From: an uncultured bacterium
GTDB lineage: Bacteria > Bacillota_I > Bacilli_A > RFN20 > CAG-826
Length of the DNA: 64,000 nucleotides
NCBI GenBank assembly: GCA_949296775.1
Contig: CASFQA010000001.1
Coordinates: 124,001 to 188,000, forward strand
Reading direction: 5' to 3'
Numbering within the stretch: the stretch's first letter is position 1; each line of letters begins with the position of its first letter. Position numbers and translations under genes: made by a program. The notes under the pieces are model-generated. The model made no database searches. It saw nothing but the letters and a program-made list of their open reading frames with translations, and was not told the DNA's origin. Positions 1 through 7,874 of the stretch are shown in pieces.

Positions 1-1
1 C

Positions 2-358
2 TCCTTCCAGAAAAGCGCCCTCAATAGCCGTTGCAAGAAAGTCATCGTCTCCGATCAGAACAATCCCGATCTATTCGGGAAGAACATCACCGGCAAGGCC
101 TTATGCCTCCCGATGACCATCGGCTCGACGACCGGCGGGATGATCATCCAGACGGTGGCTTCTAGAGGCATCGCCCCTCTTGCTTGGCTATTCAGCGAGC
201 CGATCGATCCGCTGGCCGCCTCCGGCATCATCCTCGCCACCACCTGGAATGGGGTTAAGCTGGTGGCCGTCGATAACTTAGGCCCCGATTTCCTGGATGC
301 CGTCAAAACCGGGGACCAAGTCGAAGTCAAGGAAGACGGAACCGTCATCGTCTATTGA
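2..358 (+). CDS. Aconitase-X swivel domain (DUF126) protein, C-terminal part
   Basis: Open from the window edge to a TGA; the start lies outside. The visible 118 residues fit the small swivel domain of aconitase X: a 'GKNITGKALCLP' strand, the glycine/serine-rich loop 'TIGSTTGGMIIQ', then 'SEPIDPLAASGIILATTW' and a C-terminal 'GDQVEVKEDGTVIVY' strand. In the family this domain packs on the larger DUF521 catalytic domain, either as a separate subunit or fused; known activities are hydroxyproline dehydration and mevalonate-5-phosphate dehydration. Whether this protein is fused or two-subunit cannot be seen. It is followed at once by an intrinsic terminator, so it is the last gene of its unit. 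Family call fairly sure; substrate unknown. Confidence 0.7.
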   Translation, partial: SFQKSALNSRCKKVIVSDQNNPDLFGKNITGKALCLPMTIGSTTGGMIIQTVASRGIAPLAWLFSEPIDPLAASGIILATTWNGVKLVAVDNLGPDFLDAVKTGDQVEVKEDGTVIVY

Positions 359-364
359 TAAGCG

Positions 365-397
365 GGCCAGCCTGAACCGGGTTGGCCTTTCTTTTTA
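365..397 (+). terminator. Intrinsic terminator of the aconitase-X gene
   Basis: Eight-base-pair stem GGCCAGCC / GGTTGGCC with one G-U pair, seven-base loop, followed by TTTCTTTTT, starting 6 bases after the stop codon. Confidence 0.75.
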
Positions 398-511
398 TAC
401 GCCGTTATCGAAAACGCCTAAATCCTTTATTGAAAGCATAATTTCTAAAACTTTGATTCCATCGAAGGAATTTCATTTTGCTATAACGATGTTATCGCTC
501 TCGTTGTAAAA

Positions 512-718
512 ATGATGAATAGAGCCGAGGAAATAGAAACGGCATTAACTATCGGCATTAACGAACTTCTCCATGGCGATTTAGCCGAATCAATCCGGCT
601 CGAGTTCAAATCCGGTTGGAATCCCATTTCGATTATTCATGCGATCAATGCCAAATCATATCTTCTAATCAATTATCTCCGTTTATCCAATAGCCGTCTT
701 TGCCTCCGCCAACCCTGA
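512..718 (+). pseudogene. N-terminal remnant of an AlbA_2-type ATP-binding protein
   Basis: The first 45 codons read like the start of an AlbA_2 (Schlafen-type) regulator: 'INELLHGDLAESIRLEFKSG' followed by 'WNPISIIHAINA', where family members continue with 'FANDxxNxGGG'. Here the similarity stops after 'HAINA' and the frame runs into unrelated sequence and a stop at 68 codons. There is no clear ribosome binding site. Next to it lie a winged-helix remnant of the same family on the other strand and a third, plus-strand, remnant, so this is best read as a broken gene. Family assignment is from pattern recognition only. Confidence 0.5.
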
Positions 719-916
719 TTAAGACCCAAGGTTTTTAAGTTTGCTGATTGCGCGCGAAATGGTGCGCTGGCTAACTCCAATCTCCTAGCTTAAGTCTTTG
801 GCTATGAGGCTGGGCCTCTCATTTAAAAGCTGCCGGACTTTCGTTTCCGTCTTACTTAATGAACGGGTAGTGCCATCGGTTTTACGATAAAAGATAAAGC
901 GAAACCTGAGCCCTGT
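719..916 (-). pseudogene. C-terminal winged-helix remnant of an AlbA_2/GHKL protein
   Basis: Minus-strand translation gives 'GLRFRFIFYRKTDG', which looks like the last strand of a GHKL (HATPase_c_4) domain, then 'KTETKVRQLLNERPSLIAKD', an in-frame stop, and 'EIGVSQRTISRAISKLKNLG' ending in TAA. The second part is a typical winged helix-turn-helix with the recognition helix at 'SQRTISRAISKL'. The internal TAG and the missing N-terminal three quarters show it is dead. It abuts, in inverted orientation, the N-terminal remnant just upstream; together they may be the two ends of one disrupted gene. Confidence 0.65.
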
Positions 917-934
917 TTAGACTTATCCCCCTGA

Positions 935-1095
935 CCCGCGATGGGCTGTCGGTGGCCGAGGCCATGGAACGGCTGCATCTTTGGCGGCGGAAGGCGGATG
1001 AATCGCTTTCCGCTTTGCAAGCCAAGGGGCTTATCAAAAATAACGGCCAGGCCACCAAAGGGAAGCGATACCTTAAGGCTTGGCGGACCATTTGA
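935..1095 (+). pseudogene. Duplicated 3' end of the AlbA_2/GHKL regulator gene
   Basis: This stretch encodes the last ~53 residues of the intact regulator that starts at 1234, in frame and without indels ('DGLSVAEAMERLHL' through 'YLKAWRTI' and TGA), with a few substitutions (Gly to Trp after 'RLHL', Leu to Ser in 'ADELLS'). Nothing upstream encodes the rest of the protein, so it is a detached winged-helix domain. The similarity runs past the stop codon into the following repeat array. It probably arose by tandem duplication and deletion. Confidence 0.85.
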
Positions 1096-1197
1096 TCGGA
1101 TTCTTGTTCATTTTGGCTAATAAGTGAAAAGAATATAGGCCAAATGAGCAAGAATAATTCAGTTGGAACAAGAATAATCGCCTTTCGAACAAGAATA
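935..1197 (+). repeat. 263-bp direct repeat, left copy
   Basis: Near-identical to 2504-2766 with a constant offset of 1569 bases and no net indel. It contains the 3' end of the regulator coding sequence, an inverted TTCTTGTTCA site and an array of CAAGAATA motifs. The two copies flank exactly one regulator gene. Confidence 0.85.
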
Positions 1198-1217
1198 GTT
1201 TGAAATAATCAAGATTC
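1149..1217 (+). promoter_or_regulatory. CAAGAATA repeat array upstream of the regulator gene
   Basis: CAAGAATA begins at 1149, 1169 and 1190, and a degenerate CAAGATTC at 1210, giving spacings of 20, 21 and 20 bases, about two helical turns, so all copies face the same side of the DNA. An inverted copy (TTCTTGTTCA) sits at 1101-1110. The array ends about 17 bases before the start codon of the AlbA_2/GHKL/winged-helix protein. Autoregulatory operator sites for that protein are the simplest reading, which is inference. Confidence 0.55.
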
Positions 1218-1233
1218 GTCTTAAAATAGGTGC

Positions 1234-2664
1234 ATGAAAAATATCGAAGAGTTGAAAACCTTGAAGGAAGGGCAAAACATCGAACTTAAAGCTGCCGTCA
1301 ATAAATTGCCCGCTTCTTTTTGGGAGACCTATTCTAGTTTCGCCAATACCGACGGCGGAACCATCTACCTGGGAATCGAAGAGCGGAAATCCGCCGATAA
1401 TATCATCGTCGGCGTCACCAATCCCGCCCAAACCAAGACCGACATCATGAATGGGGCGAACAATCGGTCGAAAGTTTCCCTTAACGTCTTGGCTGATCCG
1501 GCCTTTGATGAATATCAAGTTGAGGAAAAGACCGTCCTCGCGGTCCATATCCGTCGGGCCGAATTCTTCGAGAAGCCCGTCTACATCGATAACAATCCGC
1601 TGAAATCGTTCCGCCGGTTGGGCGATGGCGATTATTTGATGGGGCAAGCAGAAATCAAAAGTCTTTGGGCTTATCAAGCTGGTTCCCCCTCCAAGTCCTT
1701 GGATACCGTCATCAACGCTCAAAAATACCGCCTTTCGGACCTCGACCCGCAATCGCTTTCTTCTTATAGGGAACGCTTCAATCGCGAAAATCGTGACAAT
1801 CGTTTCGCCGATCAATCCGATGAGCTTTTCTTCACCGCTATTGGAGCAGCCCGGAAGGAGGGGGACGAATACTTGGCGACCAATGCGGGCCTGCTTTGCT
1901 TTGGCTATCTCTATCAGATCAAAGAGGCCTTTCCTTTCTTCCAGCTTGACTATATTCAAAGCGATGGGCAATCGATTCGTTGGAACCGCCGCATCAGTAG
2001 CGACGACCTCTTTCCCACCGGTAATCTTTTCCAGTTTATCCGAGAAGTGACAGAGCTATTAAGCGGCAATTTACCAGCTCCGTTTTATTTCCAAGACGGT
2101 TTCGACACCGGGAAGAAATTGCTTTTTGAAACGGTCCGGGAAGGACTTATCAACGCCGTTTTTAACGCCGATTATTCTTTGCCAGGTGGCGTCAAAATGG
2201 TCTTCGCCCCGAACGAGGTGGCCATCCGCAATCCTGGTTTGTTCGTCATCGATTTGCAAAACGCCTTATATGGCGGCCTTTCGGTCCCGCGCAATGCTGG
2301 GGTGGCCTCGATATTCCGCTCTATCCACTACGGGGAGAAGGCTGGAACTGGCATTCCCGCGATGGCTGAGAACATGCGCCGGTTCGCCTTCCCGGATATC
2401 GCCTATGAGCAGGATGCCAATTCGGTCGCGACCACCTTACGTTTATATCTGGTTCCGGGCCTCGACGAACAATCCCGCGTTCTGCTTAGGCTTGTCGCCG
2501 CTGCCCGCGATGGGCTGTCGGTGGCCGAGGCCATGGAACGGCTGCATCTTGGGCGGCGGAAGGCGGATGAATTGCTTTCCGCTTTGCAAGCCAAGGGGCT
2601 TATCAAAAATAACGGCCAAGCCACCAAAGGGAAACGCTACCTCAAGGCCTGGCGGACCATTTGA
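1234..2664 (+). CDS. AlbA_2 / GHKL ATPase / winged-helix regulator ('ATP-binding protein')
   Basis: A 476-residue protein with the three-part layout of this common accessory family. Residues ~10-130 are an AlbA_2 (Schlafen-like) domain: 'EGQNIELKAA', 'FANTDGGTIYLGIEE', and 'SFRRLGDGDYLM'. Residues ~290-405 are a degenerate GHKL ATPase (HATPase_c_4): N-box-like 'VREGLINAVFNADY', 'VAIRNPG', 'GEKAGTGIPAM'. Residues ~415-476 are a winged helix. The protein probably acts as a DNA-binding regulator; no target is known. The canonical N-box 'EALxNAxxHRDY' is changed to 'EGLINAVFNADY', so ATP binding is uncertain. It stands alone, embedded between direct repeats and remnants of its own family, which suggests horizontal transfer and rearrangement. 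The start is the first ATG after the CAAGAATA array. Confidence 0.85.
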   Translation: MKNIEELKTLKEGQNIELKAAVNKLPASFWETYSSFANTDGGTIYLGIEERKSADNIIVGVTNPAQTKTDIMNGANNRSKVSLNVLADPAFDEYQVEEKTVLAVHIRRAEFFEKPVYIDNNPLKSFRRLGDGDYLMGQAEIKSLWAYQAGSPSKSLDTVINAQKYRLSDLDPQSLSSYRERFNRENRDNRFADQSDELFFTAIGAARKEGDEYLATNAGLLCFGYLYQIKEAFPFFQLDYIQSDGQSIRWNRRISSDDLFPTGNLFQFIREVTELLSGNLPAPFYFQDGFDTGKKLLFETVREGLINAVFNADYSLPGGVKMVFAPNEVAIRNPGLFVIDLQNALYGGLSVPRNAGVASIFRSIHYGEKAGTGIPAMAENMRRFAFPDIAYEQDANSVATTLRLYLVPGLDEQSRVLLRLVAAARDGLSVAEAMERLHLGRRKADELLSALQAKGLIKNNGQATKGKRYLKAWRTI

Positions 2665-2766
2665 TCGGATTCTTGTTCATTTTGTGGTTTTAATGAAAAG
2701 ATTATTGCCCAAATGAGCAAGAATATTTCGGTTCGAACAAGAATAATTGAGCGTTGAGTAAGAATA
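2504..2766 (+). repeat. 263-bp direct repeat, right copy
   Basis: Matches 935-1197. The first part is the winged-helix coding end of the intact regulator gene; the second part carries TTCTTGTTCA (2670-2679) and CAAGAATA-type motifs starting at 2718, 2738 and 2759 (the last TAAGAATA), spaced 20 and 21 bases as in the left copy. Homologous recombination between the copies would remove 1569 bases and the intact gene. Confidence 0.85.
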
Positions 2767-2814
2767 AGTTCCGATGCTCACCGACTTGCTTTATCGATTG
2801 GCTCAAAGCCGTTT

Positions 2815-2924
2815 TAACTTGCGGTTTTAATTTGCCTAACTTACATTTTAACTTCCATTCTAACTTACACGTTATTTTTTAAGATGTTGCTGAAAGAGGC
2901 GAAATATAAATTAGATGTAAGTTA
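2815..2924 (+). repeat. TAACTTAC short repeat array in a convergent intergenic region
   Basis: TAACTT(A/G/C)C-type units start at 2815, 2837, 2849 and 2861, with a weaker TAATTTGC at 2828; the best three are 12 bases apart. An inverted GTAAGTTA follows at 2917-2924. The whole 2665-3008 interval is AT-rich, holds no gene, and separates two transcription units that converge on it. The repeat style resembles the ACTTCTA array near 39.6 kb. Function unknown. Confidence 0.5.
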
Positions 2925-3008
2925 AACTTTGCTATTCATCGAATAAATATCAAAATTATAATTTTCAAAAACCTTAAACTATCGACGTTTCGTTTAATCT
3001 GCAAGAGC

Positions 3009-5966
3009 TTACTTATGGTAGGTCAAGGAAGTGATGAATTTCTCCTTCGAGACCGGGCCGCTGGAATAAAGCCGCCCTTTCCCGAGCTTGAAGCCGGTTT
3101 CGATCGCGTAATACCTCGTCTCCTTCTCGTTGAGGCCGGCCGCCACCGCGATCCCCCCGAGCTTATCGATCTTGTCTAAGGTCTGCAATAGGGTCAAAGC
3201 CGTCGATTCGCTGCCCATCGAGTCGATGACGAAGCCGGAATCGAAGACGAAAAGGCGGATCGAGTCGAAGGGGAAGTCGCTGCCGGCGGCGGTCGAATCC
3301 AAGTCATAGACCCCGATGGCGATCCCTAAGTCGGCGACCCTTTCGATCGCCTGCTTCGCCAAAGAGCCATGGGCGAAGAGGTCTTTGGCCTCGAATAGCA
3401 GCCCTAAGCCCCGGCGGTGGAAATGGTAGGTGGCGACGAGCTTTTGCAATAAGGGGATGCACCCTTCGTCAAGCAAGGTGGCGGCTTTTAGGCGGTAGTA
3501 GCACCCCTTGACCCCGGCGCTTTTCATCAGCGTCTTGCCATAGTCGCGGTAGAGGATCCCGAGCCCCCTTAAGGCCGAATAGTCGAGGTCGCGGCGTTTC
3601 TTCTCATCGTCGAGGAGGAATCGGAGCTCGGCCTCCGCCACCATCTTGTTCTCATCGTTTAAAGTCAAGTAGGCCTCGTAATAGACCGGCTTATTGGTCG
3701 ATAGCTCGACGATCGGGGCCAAGCCGACCTCGGCCGCGTCTTTTTCCAAGGCCAGGTTAAGCAAGGATTTCAAATAAGCCCGTCGCCCGGCTTTGCGGGC
3801 GTTGCGCCGCCCGACCTCGGCGACGTAGCCTTCCCCCATCTCCTCGCTCCGGTCGAGCTCGCTTTTGAGCAAAGACACCATATCGCCCATCGCCGCCGCC
3901 TCGGTGGGGTAGGCGATGGCGCAGAAGGAATATAAGGGGGCGAAGGAAGAAGAGCCGGTCATCACCGGCTCGCCGATGGCTTCCTCGATAGTCTCGATGG
4001 CGGCATAGAGGTCGCGCTTGGAGTGGTAGCCGCTCAATTTGACGGCCAGGCTATTGTCGTCATAACGGTAGGCGTCGGCGTAATAGGGGGTCGATTGGAG
4101 GTTGGAGAGGATATGGATGAGGACGCTGGAGGCTGATTCCAGCGGGTTTTGCCGCAAAAAGGGCTCGAGGTTGGTGAGCCTAATCCCGACCATATAGCCG
4201 TTTTTCTCGATCAATTCGCGGGAAAGCATGGCCTTGAAGGCCTTGAAGGAGGGGATGTGGAGGGCGGTGTCGACCAAAGTCCCGCTCGGCTCGTTTTTGC
4301 TGACGATCGGCTCGATGATCAAGGTGGCGAGCCCGTCTTTGCTTCGGCTGACCGAGGAGATGGAGGATTCCTTCATCGAGATGGAGGGGACGATCCGGGT
4401 GATGGTCCCGGTCCGCAAGGGGCAAAGCTCGCAGGGCGAGTCGCGGTCATAGAGGAGCTTATGGCAGGGCAAGGAACGGTAATTGGGGCATTTGGCGATG
4501 AAGTTATCGGTCGCTTCCTTGACCTCATAAGTCCGCTCATCGATGGTATAGACGTATTTGTTGGCCCGTTTGGCGAGGGCGTTGATGAGGGTTTGCCGGA
4601 CCTCGGTTTCCTCGTTCCGCCGATTGACGATAAGCGCGGTGGCGAGGATCGAGAAAAGGTCATGGGATTTATCGAACCCCTCCAAAGACAAGTCTTTGGC
4701 GCTTGGGGAAAGCAGATAGAGCAGGCCGAACTTCTCATCGTCCCAGACGACGGGGAAGAAAAGGGCCGATTCGGCGAGGAGGGACTGCATGAACCCCAAG
4801 ACCGGCCGCGGGGCGTCTTTTAAGTGGCGGACGAAAAGGGGGAAGTCGAGCTTGGCCGCTTCATAGACGGGGTCGAGGTAGGACGGGGGGATGTTGTTCC
4901 CCAAAGAGGAGACGGAGGCGGTTAAGGCGTTCTCGGCGCTTTCCTCGATGACCAATCGGTAGCAGGAGTCGCGCTGGCTATACTCGATGAGCCCCCCTCG
5001 ATCGAACCCTTCGGTTTTTAAGAAATAGGACAAAGCCTCCCGCAGGGATTTCTCCCGTTCGCCCTTTTTGGCCCCGAAGCTGGTCCGGAACAGCTTCTCG
5101 AAGTTGGCGATGGCGATGATCCGCCGTGAATTGGGGTTGGAACGGGGCGAGGGGAGGTAAATCGATTTATCCCCCTCGTCGATATAGACGTCCTCCCCTT
5201 TGCCCAAGGCTTTCTCGGCTGTGCGGATCAAGGATACGGCCGGGACCAGGGGGAAGATGGCGGCTCCGATCCGCAGGGAAAAGACGGCGGCGGAGGAGGC
5301 GGGGCAGGCAAAGCCCCCGACGAGGGTCCGGAGGCGGGAAAGGAACTCGGAGTAGGAGCCGGCGTCATAGATATAGGCGTAAAACCCGTTGGGGGCCCGG
5401 CGGCTTAGCATGGCGTAGGGGAAGGTTTGGTATATCGCTTCCTGGGCTTGCTTATCCACTTCCTCGTTCGCGTCCTCCGGCCCGCTGATCTCAATCGAAA
5501 GCACCGCTTGGCGGTAGCAGGTATTGGCCCGAATCTCCTCAAGCATCGTCTCCTCGAAGGATTCGGCCGGGGCTAGGTAGCGTTTGCCTTTGTATTTCGG
5601 CCCCTCCTCAAGCGGGGAGGTATTGGCGTAGGCGGCGAGGAAGGCGTTGATGGCGTCTTGAAACTCGTCGAGGTCATCGAAGCCGTATTTGTTGGGGCTT
5701 AGCTTCGGAGTCCCCTTCCGCACCTCGTCTAGCTGGGAGAGGATGGCTTTGGAGAAGGCGTTCTCGGCGATCTTCCTTTTCCGGTTGTAGACGACGAAGA
5801 GGGCGAACAAAGCCAAGAAGACCGAGAAGCAGCCGGCGGAGACGATGGCGAGGGCGAGGTAGAAACGCAAGGCGAGCAAGACGATCAAGGCCGAAAGGTA
5901 GGCGAGCCCGACGAGGGTGAAGCCGGCGATGATGAGATTGAGCCGTTTGTCGTTTGGTTTGTTCAT
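3009..5966 (-). CDS. Membrane protein with degenerate GGDEF, GAF, PAS, GGDEF and EAL-like domains
   Basis: A 985-residue protein beginning with two hydrophobic segments (about residues 9-30 and 34-60). A GGDEF-like fold follows, with 'SRRAPNGFYAYI' where the GGDEF loop should be; then a GAF-like region around 'FFPVVWDDEKFGLLYLLS'; then a PAS-like region with a cysteine cluster ('CPNYRSLPCHKL', 'SPCELCPL'); then a second GGDEF-like fold with 'YRYDDNSLAVKL'; and a C-terminal EAL-like fold with 'YYEAYLTL', 'LGLLFEAKDL' and 'IGVYDLDSTA' in place of the catalytic motifs. Neither cyclase nor phosphodiesterase residues are kept, so it is likely a c-di-GMP or partner-binding scaffold. It is the last gene of the second riboswitch operon, 16 bases after the preceding stop. 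Domain calls are by motif position only. Confidence 0.65.
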   Translation of the reverse strand: MNKPNDKRLNLIIAGFTLVGLAYLSALIVLLALRFYLALAIVSAGCFSVFLALFALFVVYNRKRKIAENAFSKAILSQLDEVRKGTPKLSPNKYGFDDLDEFQDAINAFLAAYANTSPLEEGPKYKGKRYLAPAESFEETMLEEIRANTCYRQAVLSIEISGPEDANEEVDKQAQEAIYQTFPYAMLSRRAPNGFYAYIYDAGSYSEFLSRLRTLVGGFACPASSAAVFSLRIGAAIFPLVPAVSLIRTAEKALGKGEDVYIDEGDKSIYLPSPRSNPNSRRIIAIANFEKLFRTSFGAKKGEREKSLREALSYFLKTEGFDRGGLIEYSQRDSCYRLVIEESAENALTASVSSLGNNIPPSYLDPVYEAAKLDFPLFVRHLKDAPRPVLGFMQSLLAESALFFPVVWDDEKFGLLYLLSPSAKDLSLEGFDKSHDLFSILATALIVNRRNEETEVRQTLINALAKRANKYVYTIDERTYEVKEATDNFIAKCPNYRSLPCHKLLYDRDSPCELCPLRTGTITRIVPSISMKESSISSVSRSKDGLATLIIEPIVSKNEPSGTLVDTALHIPSFKAFKAMLSRELIEKNGYMVGIRLTNLEPFLRQNPLESASSVLIHILSNLQSTPYYADAYRYDDNSLAVKLSGYHSKRDLYAAIETIEEAIGEPVMTGSSSFAPLYSFCAIAYPTEAAAMGDMVSLLKSELDRSEEMGEGYVAEVGRRNARKAGRRAYLKSLLNLALEKDAAEVGLAPIVELSTNKPVYYEAYLTLNDENKMVAEAELRFLLDDEKKRRDLDYSALRGLGILYRDYGKTLMKSAGVKGCYYRLKAATLLDEGCIPLLQKLVATYHFHRRGLGLLFEAKDLFAHGSLAKQAIERVADLGIAIGVYDLDSTAAGSDFPFDSIRLFVFDSGFVIDSMGSESTALTLLQTLDKIDKLGGIAVAAGLNEKETRYYAIETGFKLGKGRLYSSGPVSKEKFITSLTYHK

Positions 5967-5982
5967 GTTTTTGCCCTCGCTT

Positions 5983-6942
5983 TCACTTGTTCCCGTTGGC
6001 GGTTATCGTCTTTATGGAGAATTCTAACCCTTGATAGGGGGTCGATAAACGGGAGGATTCGTCGAATACCCAATAAGTCGCCCCTTCTATTGGGGATTCC
6101 GGCTTCTCTTCCTCGCTAGCCAAGCGAAGGTGGGTATCCCGGAAATCGGTGAACTCGACGGTGAAGACGACTAAAGCCGCCTTGGAGAACGAGTTCTTCT
6201 CGACTAAGCCCCGTTCGATGCTATCGACGGGGTCTAGGTCTATATCCTGCCGATAGTCGAAGCGGTCCTCGTGTTTTCTTCCGATGCTTTCTAATGTGCT
6301 GACGACCGGATCGCCATTCCCCATGCCGGTGGTTAGGAATTCGTTCAGGTCGGCTTTTTGGGTATCGTCTAAAACGATGGCGAGGTTGCCGTTAACGTCG
6401 GTCCCGGCTTTATCGCTCAAGGGGAAGACTTGGGCGTAGATGTCGATGGCCGAGGCTAAGACGATCGGCTCATTGGTAGCCGCTAAATAATTGGTTTGGG
6501 TGGAAAGGGCGCTGGAATCGGCATAGAGACCGAGGGAGAAATCGCTGAAGTCCTCGCTCTCAAGGTAGAGGGCGAAGGTAAAGCAGGTCGAGGGGAAGAC
6601 ATCCTGAAACGCGATCCCGTCGATCGGGAGGAAGCAATCGAGGAAGTCCCCCTCCATCGTCGGATCGAGGTTATCCGGCACTCCATTCGGATAACGGTAT
6701 TGCAAGAGGGCGTAATCGGTATAGGAACGGGTAGGATCGGCGTTATTGCCGCCAACCGAATAGGCGAAAAGCTCATACCTATCGAATCCCGGGGCCTCGA
6801 CTTTGATGTTCTCGCCCTGGAACTCTACCCGATGCCGGGCCATGAACCAAGCATAGGTCGAGACGCCGAGGGCCCCAAGGCAGGAAATAGGGGCGAAGGA
6901 GAGGGCGACTAGTTTCCAAACCAACCGACGCTGCTTCTTCAT
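5983..6942 (-). CDS. TasA-like secreted protein with SipW-type signal peptide
   Basis: A 319-residue protein. The N-terminus 'KKQRRLVWKLVALSF' leads into a hydrophobic segment ending 'GVSTYAWFMARHRVEF', the short signal peptide with a T-x-A-W-F motif that marks substrates of SipW-type signal peptidases in Firmicutes (TasA, camelysin and relatives). The rest is rich in Asp, Ser, Thr and aromatic residues, as in beta-sandwich fibre subunits. No sortase motif is seen. It overlaps the upstream gene by four bases (ATGA), so the two are translationally coupled. Exact role, major or minor subunit, unknown. Confidence 0.7.
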   Translation of the reverse strand: MKKQRRLVWKLVALSFAPISCLGALGVSTYAWFMARHRVEFQGENIKVEAPGFDRYELFAYSVGGNNADPTRSYTDYALLQYRYPNGVPDNLDPTMEGDFLDCFLPIDGIAFQDVFPSTCFTFALYLESEDFSDFSLGLYADSSALSTQTNYLAATNEPIVLASAIDIYAQVFPLSDKAGTDVNGNLAIVLDDTQKADLNEFLTTGMGNGDPVVSTLESIGRKHEDRFDYRQDIDLDPVDSIERGLVEKNSFSKAALVVFTVEFTDFRDTHLRLASEEEKPESPIEGATYWVFDESSRLSTPYQGLEFSIKTITANGNK

Positions 6943-7874
6943 ATGCCGGCCTCCTCCGAAGTGAAAGGCGTGGGGTCGAGCTTTGGCAAATCGACGTCGT
7001 CCCCGTCGACGAAAGCGGTATTGGAATAGGCGATGGAAAAAGTGAAATCGAAGATCACCGAGCCGGAGCCCGCCGTATTGACCGCCTCGACGAGGTAATC
7101 CCAGAAGGCTAAGGGATCGGGGGTGATCTCGATTAAGGTCGAGCAGGAGTAGTGGAGGTCATCGCCGTTGTAATAGGGATAAGGCTTGACGTAGAGTTGG
7201 CTCGCCTCCCCTTCCGAGGAATAAACAGGCATGCTAGGGGTTAAATCGTTCCATTCTAACGGCAAAGACAAAGAGCCGGCCTCGAGTTTCTCCATAAGCG
7301 AATCGGATACTGGGTTTAAGCTATCGATCTGCCCCTTGGTGATGGTGCGGGCATAGGCGGATATGGAGTTTTGGCTTTCCCCGAACTCGATTGACCCTTG
7401 GTTGAAGCTCGCCTGGACATAGCCCCCGATGTTGTCCTGGGAATATTGAAGCTCGAGATATATGCGCGGGAGATAAGAACGGGATAACGACACTTCGTTT
7501 TGGACCAAGTCGAGGTAATCGTATATATCGATCTGGGGGGCGAAGGTGACGGAGAGGGAGGCGCTGTCTTGGCTGCCGGTAGTCGAGGGATTGGCGTTAT
7601 CCGGCGAGTAAACGGGGTTCCCGTCTTTGCCGATGTCGACGAAGACGTCGGAGACGGTATAGCCGGTTTCGCCGGTTGAGGCGGATTCGCCATAGGTGAC
7701 CCCATAGCCGATCGCCTTGACGTAAACCGACGAGACCCCTGAGCGGAGGATGATGTCCTGGGGGTTGATCTTCGCCGAGGTCACGAACCAGGCATAGGTC
7801 GCGACCGAAAGCGATAAGGTGGCGACGATCGAGACGATGGCCGATATGAGGATGTTCTTCTTGGTGGTGGTCAT
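6939..7874 (-). CDS. TasA-like secreted protein with SipW-type signal peptide
   Basis: A 311-residue protein starting 'MTTTKKNILISAIVS' with a hydrophobic core and the 'VATYAWFVTSAKI' cleavage-region motif of SipW-processed proteins. The mature part is acidic and rich in Ser, Thr and Tyr. Its start overlaps the stop of the upstream 972-residue protein by four bases, and its end overlaps the next TasA-like gene in the same way. It is a likely extracellular fibre or matrix component; I recognise the signal class but not a named ortholog. Confidence 0.7.
   Translation of the reverse strand: MTTTKKNILISAIVSIVATLSLSVATYAWFVTSAKINPQDIILRSGVSSVYVKAIGYGVTYGESASTGETGYTVSDVFVDIGKDGNPVYSPDNANPSTTGSQDSASLSVTFAPQIDIYDYLDLVQNEVSLSRSYLPRIYLELQYSQDNIGGYVQASFNQGSIEFGESQNSISAYARTITKGQIDSLNPVSDSLMEKLEAGSLSLPLEWNDLTPSMPVYSSEGEASQLYVKPYPYYNGDDLHYSCSTLIEITPDPLAFWDYLVEAVNTAGSGSVIFDFTFSIAYSNTAFVDGDDVDLPKLDPTPFTSEEAGI

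Noticed and set aside
882-1151. Minus-strand frame of 89 codons
   Set aside because: It is the antisense shadow of the duplicated winged-helix coding end; the same shadow appears at 2403-2627 opposite the intact gene.
1159-1971. 270-codon minus-strand frame opposite the AlbA_2 gene
   Set aside because: Antisense to a clear AlbA_2/GHKL protein and without recognisable motifs.
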